Positions 32,310 through 42,826 of a stretch of 64,000 bases of DNA are shown piece after piece; the stretch's first letter is position 1; the number at the start of each line of letters is the position of its first letter. The stretch is from Parasitella parasitica (taxonomy: Eukaryota; Mucoromycota; Mucoromycetes; Mucorales; Mucoraceae). The notes under the pieces were generated by a model, which searched no databases, was not told the DNA's origin, and worked only from the letters and a program-made list of their open reading frames with translations. The stretch covers positions 1,536-65,535 of the forward strand of contig MU619309.1 in assembly GCA_025201805.1 (NCBI GenBank). Reading direction: 5' to 3'. A program made the position numbers and the translations under genes.

Positions 32310-34222
32310 TTAATCAGAGGCAGAGATCATGTTCTCGGGTCTGACCCACTGTTCAAACTCTTCAGAGTTCAAGTAGCCAAGAGAAAGAGCAGCTTCCTTC
32401 AAAGTGGTGCCTTCTTTGTGAGCTTTCTTGGCACACTTGGCAGCTTTATCATAACCAATATGAGGGTTAAGAGCAGTAACCAACATCAACGATTCATTCA
32501 TGATGCTGTTGATCTTCTTTTCATTGGCTTGAATACCGACAACGCAGTTCTTGGTAAAGGAGGTAGAAGCGTCCGAAACAAGGCGAATAGATTGGATCAA
32601 GTTCTTGATCATAACAGGCTTGAAGACATTGAGCTATGTTCCATAAAGATTTAGCCCACAAAGACATGACTCGAATTAGAAGAATAACTTACCTCAAATT
32701 GGCCGTTAGAACCAGCAACAGAAACGGCAGTGTTGTTGCCCATTACTTGGGCACAGACCATGGTCATGGCCTCGCATTGAGTAGGGTTAACCTTGCCGGG
32801 CATAATGGAAGATCCAGGTTCGTTCTCCGGTAAGGAAAGCTCGCCCAGACCACAACGAGGGCCGGAACCGAGGTAACGAATATCGTTGGCGATCTTCATG
32901 AGAGAACAAGCAACGGTATTGATGGCACCGTGAGCCTCAACAACAGCATCATGAGCTGCAAGAGCTTCAAACTTGTTGGGTGCAGTCTTGAAGGGAAGAC
33001 CAGTGATATTGGCGACGGCATCGGCAACCTTGACATCGAACCCCTTTCTGGTGTTGAGACCGGTACCGACAGCAGTGCCACCCTGAGCAAGGTTATAAAG
33101 ACGTTCCAAAGTACCTTCAACACGGGCAATACCGTAAGTTAGTTGCTGGGTGTAACCAGAGAATTCTTGACCAAGGGTCAAGGGGGTAGCATCTTGCAAG
33201 TGAGTACGGCCAATCTTGATAATGTGATCGAATTCCTTGGACTTGGCGTCAAGGGCATCGCGCAAAGTCTTCAAAGCGGGGATGAGACGGTGAGTAATCT
33301 CGACAACAGCAGCTACGTGCATGGCGGTAGGGAAGCTAGTTCAGATTAGATGCTGATTAACCGCCACTGTTTGTATATCATGACTTACGTATCGTTGGAA
33401 GATTGGCTCATATTGACATGATCATTAGGATGGACGGGAGTCTTGGAGCCAAGCTCGCCACCGAGAAGCTCAATAGCACGGTTGGAAATAACCTGTTCAT
33501 CCATATTAATTTCGACTCTCACTCACCCACTTTGCCGTCTTTCCAATGCCTTACCTCATTGACATTCATGCTAAATGTCCCAATTTAAATCAGTAAACAG
33601 GCACAAACTACCAACACACCATCCTAGACTTACTTGGTTTGAGTACCAGAGCCAGTTTGCCAGACAACAAGGGGGAAATGATCGATTAAACTGCCATCGA
33701 TAACCTAGTGGATTCATTTAATAGGTTGCATTTCTGCCCAAAAAAACATCACCTACTTCGTCGGCAGCCTTTTGAATAGCCTCGCCAACCTTGGGGTCCA
33801 TGCCATAGGTCATATTGACAGTAGCAGCAGCCTTCTTGAGAACACCGAAAGCTCGAATCAAAGGCTCGGGCATGCGTTCATTCTTACCGCCGATATCAAA
33901 GTTCTGGAGAGATCTGCCATCATGTTGCTGTGAGCTTCATCGAAATGTGAATGTCTGCGTGTGTGGTTTTACCTTTGTGTCTGAGCACCCCAATACTTGT
34001 CAGCAGGGACCTGGAGATCACCAAAGGTATCACGCTCAGCACGGAATTTTTGCTATAAAAAGGTTGAAAGTTTAGATAACCGAGATAATCAGGTACCACA
34101 CATCTCGGAAGTGAAATTGATGGCCTACTTACCAAAGCAATGGAAGCGCTGCTGAAAAGGCGGCTAGAGCGGTTAAGAGCAGAAGCCTGGCTCAAAAACT
34201 TGGTCGAAGTAGCACGCAACAT
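32310..34222 (-). CDS. FUM1: Fumarate hydratase, mitochondrial (class II)
   Basis: This enzyme of the TCA cycle interconverts fumarate and malate. Eight exons: 34222-34133, 34052-33973, 33913-33757, 33704-33634, 33570-33555 (16 nt), 33492-33389, 33335-32693 and 32633-32310. They total 1485 nt (494 residues) with every phase agreeing. The first 30 residues ('[21 protein letters not shown]') are a presequence. Seen are '[18 protein letters not shown]', '[14 protein letters not shown]', '[15 protein letters not shown]', '[20 protein letters not shown]' and the family signature '[15 protein letters not shown]'. The active-site loop serine and the histidine pair are present. The microexon encodes part of the conserved 'MNVNEV' block. 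Confidence 0.96.
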
Positions 34223-36665
34223 TCTATAGATGTGAAAAAAGTGAAGGGAGAAAAGAAGAAGAAAACAACGGATAATGTTTCTCCGCAAAAGGTTTATGTG
34301 ATTTATAAGACCAGGGTGCCGTCTTTTTTCATGCTTGGTCCTCTTTACGCTCTTGTCTAACATTACAAGATGGCGGTACATGCCTGAAGAGCCACTTCTC
34401 CGATTGAAAATGACGTCTAAATCAACTCACCCCACACTTTTTCCATCAAATGAATTGGCAAACAGACCTCAGCAAAGCAGCTTGATCTTTTTACCTTTCT
34501 CCCCCTAGTAAAAATCTTCACTAAAGGCTCTTTTTACCCCCCTCATTTTCTTCCTAGATCTTCCGTTCCTGTAATGTAACTGCGTAAGTTACTGTTAATC
34601 ACGAACACCAATACTGATGTAAATCAGTTATAATGCCAATGGGTTAAAAAAAATCCTTACGCTGAGCCTTTACATGCGAACATATAAAAAGAACATTTTA
34701 TCATCTGTGTCCTTTCGACTGTTCAAGCTTCTCAACGAGAATTGGAATTTTTTTTTTGTGATTTAAGTGCATCTTTATTAATTAATCAATGGGAATTGGA
34801 GTACAATTGGGACAGTTGAAGAAAATGGTGATGTTTATTACATGAACGTGGAAAATTAAGGTTGAGAGCAAATATCAATAATTGCGTCCTCTTGGCTGCA
34901 TTTACTCTCGATTGGAAACTTATGTATATTTTACTATTTACTTCTAAATAATTCCAAAAAAAAAAAGAGAGATCGGTTTGCCTGATACTTTTTCCATCAA
35001 AATCTTTAAAAAATACTAGCTAATAAATTTCACCTGTCCAAGTAGGTTTGGATACTATTTAATTTTGCATCTAATGACAGGTATTGCAAATGATTTTTTT
35101 TTACCAAAATCTGGAGTAATTTGCCTCTAGGGAGAAATGTGTTTTTTCGACCAAAAAATCTTGTTTGGCGTAAATATTGCCTAAAATGGTAATTTATGCC
35201 TTTTCTATGTAAATTGTTCGTCCATAGAGCAGCGAGAGTTTCTTCCTTTGGAGCCATTGTCAAACCAAAGTTGTTGCTTTTTCTTTTTCATATGAACAGG
35301 GTCTCATTTCAGGCATGAAATAAAATATAGTAGAATTAATATTTAAACGCAAAGACGTTATTATGTTGTATCATTATGTATGCCATTTGCAGGTATATAT
35401 ATTCAACAAATTTCCTTAATCGAACTTTTAAATTCATTTTGGTGAGGGTTGACAGTATCCTTGATTACTTGAACGCCAAAAGTTAATTTTTTCAAGGCTT
35501 TTTTGAATCGGCTACCTTTGAAATGACCAAGTATGTAGCAAGGTGGACCATTGCACTCGACTTAATGCTTTAAGATGTCTATAAGTGTATGGTTTGATGT
35601 ACTCTTGAAGTAAGCCACAAGCTTCATCAACTGAGGCATCAATTCTACTATCGTTCTGGTGGCGACACTTTAAAGTTTTTGAAATCACAAAGATGTCTCT
35701 TGTCTGGGTTAACGGAGAGTCGGTTTTGCAAGACATGATCTCAACTAATTCACACCATTTAGCAAAATACTGCATTTTCATTTCCCTTCCAAGTTTCCTT
35801 GTAATCCTCAAGAAAAAGTGTAAATCAGACTATCAAACAAACTCGCTTCCAATAGCTAAGCACTCAGCAGCACATTTTATGGTGCATCCAAGTCAATATA
35901 GCTTAATTATTTATTCAAGTATTTCCTTTTACTATCTCTTTAGATGCAATACCTGTAATGAAAGAGGCGGAATTGCTATACTATGTTCAAAGATCGAATC
36001 TCCTTTAAATTTACACATGTATCCAGTGGCATTATATTAACCAGCAATGTTTACCACTTGAATTGATTATACAATCAATTTAGCAATATACCGATGCCTA
36101 CACATATCGGAAGGTGCATACATTGTTTAGATGTAGAAACACCACTTCGCAATACAAAAAGGGCATGGCACAGCACACCAAAACAAAACCTTAATCATAA
36201 AATTTCTGCATGTAACATTTTACTTGATTTGGAATTACAAAAAAATTTTGCTTTAATAATGCTTTCAAATGAATGTACTCAATTCAACGTACCGAGTCGA
36301 GATAAAACAAGATATAAAAAGAGGGAATACATCTGTAGCCAAGTCAAGAAGAATGTCCATTGATTGCATGTACATTTGGCAAGCAATAAATAGCTTTTAT
36401 GGCCACACAAGCACCAGAAATTTTTTATGATACGATCATTGCGGCTTTGAAACTTTTTTCGTTTATTACCAAAGACTGAAACCTTCCTGAATCCTCGGCA
36501 TCATGGAATTTTGTGCATCTTGATGGTGCTATTTGATGATACTGTGACTCTAGGTTAGAAATTTTTGCGCTTCATTGGCTACATGTCACTTTTAAGGTAC
36601 TGTTTTGTCGTGTACCTTATCAGTTTTCTGATCTTGTTCAAATCTAGCTTCCCTGCGTGTATTTG
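34223..36665. other. Long gene-poor region
   Basis: No gene could be assigned in 2.4 kb. A minus-strand ORF of 99 codons (35512-35811) encodes a basic, Cys-containing helical sequence ('KMQYFAKWCELVEIMSCKTD') and may be a remnant. Plus-strand ORFs at 35693-36040 and 36094-36363 look like chance. Promoters of FUM1 and the ZIP gene lie at the ends. Confidence 0.4.
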
Positions 36666-36673
36666 TATAAATA
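36666..36673 (+). promoter_or_regulatory. TATA box of the ZIP transporter gene
   Basis: TATAAATA about 60 bp before the start codon of the zinc transporter. Confidence 0.5.
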
Positions 36674-36728
36674 GAATAGAAGAAAAACCAGCTCCACTTG
36701 ACTTTATAGATTATTCAATTACTCAAAT

Positions 36729-38089
36729 ATGGCTAAACTCATGAATATTTTAATACCTTGTCTGGCTTTATTATACACAAATCTAGTACATGCTCAGTCT
36801 GATGCTGGAGGTAAGATGATTGCATGTCCACATACAAAGCTGGATCTGACAATTTTTTATTTATTAGCTGATGCTGATGCACCCATTCCAGAAGATGCCT
36901 GTGCTTTGATTCCCCTTGAAGACTATAATATGGGACTCAGGGTTGGCTCTATTTTCATTATCTTTGGTACGAGTGCTTTGGGAACATATCTCCCCATTCT
37001 TTTGCATCGGATAAGCTCGTACAAGCCCGGAGACATTCGCGATTGGCTTTTGACAGTAGGAAAATTCTGTAAGTTGTTATATTTTGATTATAAGGCTATG
37101 CACAACTAACATTTTTTCATAGTCGGTACTGGTGTCATTCTGGCTACTGCCTTTATTCACATGCTCCCTGATGCCTTTGAGAATTTTGGTAGTCCTTGTC
37201 TGACACAAGGTTGGCTTTCATATGGCGCTTTTGCTGGTGTGTTCTGTTTGCTTGCCTCTTTTGCTCTGCAATTATTGGAAGTTGTGTCTGTTGCTCATGT
37301 GAACAAACTTCGCAAGATAAAGCAAGGCAAAGCTGACGCTGAACTTGGTAGCATTCGTCACTACAATGAATTTGCCCATGAGAAGATCCCTTCTGACATG
37401 TTAAATAATTTGCAAATATCCAAACAGCAGCCTGTCCTTGACGAAGAGAGGGTCGAAACCCACACTCACGATCATCATCATGTTGGCGATGATCATGGCC
37501 ATTCCCATGGCGCTTTCTTCGAAGATGACGAAGCTTACAAGTATATTGGCACTTATATCTTGGAACTCGGTATTATCATGCACTCTATTCTTATTGGAAT
37601 TACACTATCCACAACTGGAAATAGCGAATTCACTACGCTCTTGATTGCTCTTGTATTTCATCAGGTACTTTATACATTTAGTTAGATTATAAATAATTTT
37701 GCCGTGTGCTTAACAACAATTATTGATTTCCTTAGTTTTTTGAGGGTATGGCCCTCGGCACCCGGTTGAATGAAATGAGCTACAAAACATGGTTTAGACC
37801 AGTGCTCATGGGATTGGTCTACATTATCATGACACCTATTGGCATCGCTATTGGAATTGGAATTCACGCATCTTTCAATCCTAACTCGTATTCTGCTGTC
37901 TTGTCATCGGCCATCCTAGATTCTCTTTCGGCAGGCATTTTATTGTACAATGCCTATGTTTCTCTTATGAGTATGGAAATTAGTCATAGTGCTGCATTTC
38001 ATAATGCATCGACTACCAGAAAGGTTTGCAGTTTCATTTCAATGTATATTGGTGCTGGTCTTATGGCATTGATTGGCGAATGGGCTTAA
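36729..38089 (+). CDS. ZIP-family zinc transporter (ZRT/IRT-like)
   Basis: This plasma-membrane ZIP transporter imports Zn2+ (or Fe2+) into the cytosol. The four exons 36729-36810, 36868-37068, 37123-37664 and 37736-38089 agree in phase, giving 392 residues. A signal peptide ('ILIPCLALLYTNLVHAQ') is followed by an acidic/Cys segment and helix 1. 'FGTGVILATAFIHMLPDA' is helix 2. The variable loop carries a His-rich metal-binding run (residues about 236-251, with HDHHH and HGHSH). The metal-site helices are 'LELGIIMHSILIGITLS' and 'ALVFHQFFEGMALGTRL', with H...H-S and H-x3-E-G intact. The family is certain. Confidence 0.95.
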
Positions 38090-39011
38090 AAAAAGCTTCA
38101 AAAAATCCTTACTGTGTAGTAGCATCCTAATATTAAAATCCTTGTTTCCTTGACCTTGTACCGTATTAACATAACAAAAAATACAATTTGTAATATTTAC
38201 CTTTTTAATCATTTTCCGTATAAAACATTGATAAAATTATGCATTAGCTATTATTTTCAATGGATATTATGTACGCTTTATAAGGTTGGGAACGACGTCC
38301 AGCTCCGTAACACGGCCATATGTAGCCACAAAGCCAGCATTTTGAATAGAGAGACAGTGAGCAAAGTCTTCCAAACCGGAGTACGGTACCCTTGTTTCGT
38401 TTGTGGGTGCGTCCTTTTATAAAATGATATGATGACAGTACTTGAGCGTCGAGTTTCTTCCTTTTGAGTCACTCGCGTGTACATTCAACCCTATAGTGTA
38501 TTTAAAGAACGGATTGAATATACTTAGTAACAAACAATTGTTGCAGATTATTTGGTATTCGTAGCCTTTTTGTTGAGTGTATGACAGCAATCGTTTTCAT
38601 CGTTCTAACATACAAGGAAGCCCAATGAGAATTCATAGTCCAAGCACGATTTAGAGGACAATGACGATTGTTTACATAATGACCTTGTCACTGGAAAGAG
38701 GGCTATACTATCAAGAATAAACTATATATAAATTTGATTTTCTATTAATAAAATACATGTATTTCTGGACACAATGTATCCAACAAAAGATGTACACCAG
38801 GCACAAAAAGAAATGATAAATAAGCCTTGTGATTTATAGAAAATATTTGTGTATAAATGATGATGAAGAAATATAATAATAATAATATTAAGATAGGAGA
38901 GAATACAAAATCTGAACGAGGTGCTTGACAAAAGGGGTCTTGAAAAATGTGTATAAAATAATAATACAATTATGAAATGTAATAGTGAGAGAGTCTGGCA
39001 ATGTTGAAATC
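38090..39011. other. Intergenic region between convergent genes
   Basis: This holds the 3' ends of the ZIP gene and the minus-strand membrane protein gene. Short ORFs here have no recognisable content. Confidence 0.5.
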
Positions 39012-40437
39012 TTAATGTTTAGTGGGATGTTCGAAAACTGCGCTTTTCTGGATATCTGCTAGGCTCCTCACTCTCGTAAATCGACCAGCATGTTTTACTG
39101 AGGTACCATCTTCTTCCAACTGTCTTTGTAATAATGCCTCGCCTAAGCGTCTTCGTTTCAGCTCTTCTTGTTCATCGTCGCCACTGCCACTGGCAGCAGG
39201 GTTCCATTCAGCTGTTGATCTACCAAGCGTGTTTCTAAAGGTATCAGCAAGCAAGACAGCATCAGTAGAAGATAATTTATTATCATACGGAGTGAATGGC
39301 TGCGTGTAGGTCTGTCTTGAAGCAAGCGTGCCCACACTAGAAGCATTCTCTGCTGCACTCATTGGTACACTATCAGTTGATCGAAAGGCTGTCATTTTGG
39401 CTTGGGAGTTGAAAGATGCTGTGTCTTTGTACAACTGTTTTTCGTTGTTATTTCCGCTCTCGTCGTGTAGCTCATCTCCAGCACCACTGCCTCCACCAAC
39501 ACCTCCTACTCCAGCTGCAGCTGCTGGAAGCAGCTTGTTATTTCGTTTGTTTCGACGAGAAATGAGCATAGCCCATACGAGAGCGGTGGCACCGCAGATC
39601 AATGCGATAACTGCGATGACAATGATAGCGATAGCCCAGCTAGGTAACGCGGAGGAAGATAATGAATCACCATTATTATTGTTATTTTTATCGTTACTTT
39701 TGCTGTTTGTTGAGTTTCTGGTATTGGCTATGTTTGTGGTGCTGTCACCAGGAGGTGCAAATTCTATTTTGGTTGAAAATGAGTTTTGCAGACAAATCTT
39801 CTGATAATATTATATACTAACGAGTGATTGTGAAATTAAATGGTCGAGGAAACATGCTAGTTGGACTAGCAAGTTCTTGAGCAGAATCAAGTGTTGAGGG
39901 CAGATAAAAGCCTAGCATTGTCCAATTTTTAGGTGGCTCTCCTGGTTCCAGTGGAGTGAGAAACCATGAATCATCCACGGTTACTTCAATGCCACCAGTT
40001 TTCGTACTTAAATTTGTAAAGTTCTTGACATTTGTATATTCGAATTTGAGATAATAGTATAGGTAAAGGCTGATGGAATCCTAGTAATACATGATGTTAA
40101 TATTAAGGGGGCGTGGGGGGGGGGGAGGAGAGTTGGGAAGGGGTTGTGGTGTCTTTTTCCTTACATAGCCAACATAAAAAGGGTAACTAGCAACAGGGAG
40201 TAAGTATACTACTGTATAATGAAAAAAAAAAAAAAATAAGAAATACATACTTGAAATTCCACACAAAATCATGAGTAGAGCCGTTTGTCCACACATCTGT
40301 TGACAGTGGATAGCAAAAAGAATACTGATTGCCTTGATCGGAACATGATTTGGCTTGATCAGAGAGAGCTTTTATTCAAATAAACATCAGAAACATATTC
40401 TTGTAGTGTTCATATAATTGGAATTACCACTCTGCAT
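39012..40437 (-). CDS. Single-pass membrane protein, fungal, function unknown
   Basis: Unrecognised family. Exon pieces give an extracellular region with 'CSDQGNQYSFCYPLSTDVW' and 'TNGSTHDFVWNF', then 'YYLKFEYTNVKNFTNLSTKT' and 'DDSWFLTPLEPGEPPKNWTM', with several N-glycosylation sequons. An Asn/Ser-rich linker follows, then one helix ('WAIAIIVIAVIALICGATALVW') and a cytoplasmic tail of about 185 residues that starts with RRNKR. The best start is a 10-nt first exon (40437-40428) leading into 40368. That start lacks a signal peptide although the body is clearly extracellular, so an earlier exon may be missed. One internal junction (about 40220-40250) did not close cleanly. The architecture resembles cell-wall stress sensors, by analogy only. 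Confidence 0.6.
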
Positions 40438-40925
40438 ATGTACGCTGTTCAGAATAGAGAAATGAAAAGAGGAAAGAAAAAGAGGTAGTAGTATTTCGAG
40501 TTGTTATATTAGATCAATGTTGTTAAAAATAGAAAATTACACACTCAAAAAAAACAGCAACACGCACACGGCACTTTGGATCTGTAAAATGGCTTTCAAG
40601 CTGTTGTATATATTTATAGGAAAGAGAAGAGGGAAAAAAGGCGAAAAAGAGCAGAGTCTTGCCTCGTATCCCAAGAGCAATTTATTTTGGAAACAAGGAG
40701 GCATTTGGATAAAGTATAGTATTATAATCAATCTTGTACAACAGATATGAAGGTGTATAAACAGCGCCTATTTCAGTCTCCACTTTGAACAGGCTCTTCA
40801 TCAGCTTGAATCCAGCATTTATGATTATCAAATTTGTATTAGAAATATCATTTTCCTCACCCTCACAGGCTTTCTTTCTTTTCTTTTCTTTCCTTTTTTT
40901 TTTTGCTTTTCTACGGCTAAATAAA

Positions 40926-42461
40926 ATGGAACAGTACTTGTTACAGCAAGGAAGTAAAGTCAAGATTGATAATAACATATTTGTTACTTCAAATTACACA
41001 ACTGCAGGAACAACACTTTTAACGCAAGCGCCATTGGCCTCGGTGCCGTTCCCTTCGGAACGATTGGACCGATGTAACTACTGCTTGCGAAAAGGGAATC
41101 TCCAATGTTGCTCAAAATGTCACTCTGCATATTTTTGCAGCCAGGAATGCTTCTTGAAATCATGGATACATTTTCATCGAGGTTTATGCGGCCTGGCCGA
41201 TTATAGCAAAGACGCCCTGCTAAATGTAGATCAGTGGTTATTGGACCGCACTGCATTAACCTTGGCTAGTTTTGACACATTACCGACAAAGACAAATGTC
41301 CAAATACTGGCACTCAATCAATTGGAAGTTGTAGCAGCAAACGATACTGTGGATCGGCTACTTGTACAAAGCGCAAAGGAAAAACTTGGCGCAATTGCAC
41401 ACTACACACTTTCAGAACTATCCATATTATGGCAGCGCGTCCAAATCGCATCATTTCCAATCACAGACTCTGACATGCAGCTGGACCCTGTCGCCGTGGG
41501 CATTTATCCCATCACCAGCCAGTACGTCCGTCATTCATGCCGTCCTAATGCAAGCGTTATTTATGAACAGGGTCATCAGCTCATAATCGCTCTAGAAGAT
41601 ATACCTCAAAATGCACCCATCACTATCAGCTATGTCGATCTTATCGCTACAAAAAGCCAAAGACAGGAAGCATTAAAAGCAAGATTTGGCTTTGATTTCC
41701 ATTGTGATTGTATCCGGTGTCAAGGAGACTATGCAGGACTCGATCGTTTGTTAGAAAGAGATACGGACATGACAGATGAGCACATCGAGCAAACACTGTT
41801 GCAGCAATTAAAAGCTTGGAGTGTGTTGGAGATGGTTAGAGAATACGGGAGCAAAGACGTTGCTATGCCATTAGAGAGCCTGGATGCACCACATCTAGCT
41901 CATTTCATCTGCAGAATGATTGCACCCGACATTTACGTGCCAGCGTTCAGTAACAAGAGATCAACAGCGGCTATGTACTACGATAAATTGTCGCCACTAA
42001 CGCAGTTAAAATACACTTGCGATGAGGATGCTCGGCGCATTTTACCAGCCATTGAAGCGTTGTTGGGTATACCGCCAACGCCATTTCTGACTATCCGAGC
42101 AGTCAAAATTGCAGAAAAAGTGCTCTCACGATGCATATCAGAATCGAAATGGGTGGAAGCTTCGCGCTGTACAATATATTTATACATGCTCTATCGATTG
42201 GTGTACCCCACACTCTACCCCAAGATGGTCTATCATAGTTTACTCATGGCAAGAGCATGTTGGAACTCGTTGGTGCAATTAGAATTGGCTGGGATAGGCA
42301 AGAAATTGGAGCGTATTTATGAAAAGGGTGTCCAGTTGTGGATTGAGGCAGCGAAAGCTTCTATTTCAATGACATTTGGACGAAATTCTTTGCTGTGGAG
42401 AGAAGTTGCAGAGATACAATGGCTGTTTGAAAGAGACCAAAAACTGAAGCTAACGTGCTAG
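40926..42461 (+). CDS. SET/MYND domain protein methyltransferase (SMYD type)
   Basis: This is a probable protein lysine methyltransferase. A single exon encodes 511 residues starting at 'MEQYLLQQ'; the frame is open further up but runs through a pyrimidine-rich leader. The MYND zinc finger at residues 50-88 has ligands C50, C53, C62, C65, C71, C75, H84 and C88. The split SET domain follows, with the AdoMet/pseudoknot block 'RHSCRPNASVIYEQ', 'LIIALEDIPQNAPITISYVD' and the post-SET 'FDCHC'-like 'FDFHCDCIRC'. The C-terminal 250 residues are helical, as in SMYD proteins. The usual NHSCxPN motif has Arg instead of the first Asn. The target is unknown. Confidence 0.9.
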   Translation: MEQYLLQQGSKVKIDNNIFVTSNYTTAGTTLLTQAPLASVPFPSERLDRCNYCLRKGNLQCCSKCHSAYFCSQECFLKSWIHFHRGLCGLADYSKDALLNVDQWLLDRTALTLASFDTLPTKTNVQILALNQLEVVAANDTVDRLLVQSAKEKLGAIAHYTLSELSILWQRVQIASFPITDSDMQLDPVAVGIYPITSQYVRHSCRPNASVIYEQGHQLIIALEDIPQNAPITISYVDLIATKSQRQEALKARFGFDFHCDCIRCQGDYAGLDRLLERDTDMTDEHIEQTLLQQLKAWSVLEMVREYGSKDVAMPLESLDAPHLAHFICRMIAPDIYVPAFSNKRSTAAMYYDKLSPLTQLKYTCDEDARRILPAIEALLGIPPTPFLTIRAVKIAEKVLSRCISESKWVEASRCTIYLYMLYRLVYPTLYPKMVYHSLLMARACWNSLVQLELAGIGKKLERIYEKGVQLWIEAAKASISMTFGRNSLLWREVAEIQWLFERDQKLKLTC

Positions 42462-42826
42462 AAAAAAAAACACCATGGTAACGAGAGGGTTCTGAGAAGT
42501 GTTTTCTTGGTGATCGTTGCAAATGAATCCAAGTCGTTTTGCAACCTTGGAATATTTGCTCAAGGATTGGTACAACTGACAATATGCGAATTTTAATAAA
42601 GAAAAATCCCACGAATATTGTATTCATGTGATGTAACTCTTGTGATATTAACCTTATTTGGGACCTGAAGAGATAAGATAATAGCGTCTGCACTAGCATG
42701 AATGTAATACATACTTTGCGTTTCATGGCGATTACTTGTTTGTTTATAAATGTGCGTGCTTTTTTCCCCTTCTTCTGTTCGTTTCTTCCCTCTTTTTTTT
42801 TTGACTATTATCTGATACAAAAGCAC

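Noticed and set aside
36620-36660. tRNA-like B-box (GTTCAAATC)
   Set aside because: No matching A box, acceptor stem or cloverleaf could be drawn around it.
40785-40925. Upstream extension of the SET/MYND ORF
   Set aside because: It runs through a T/C-rich leader encoding Phe/Ser repeats; the Met at 40926 fits SMYD proteins.
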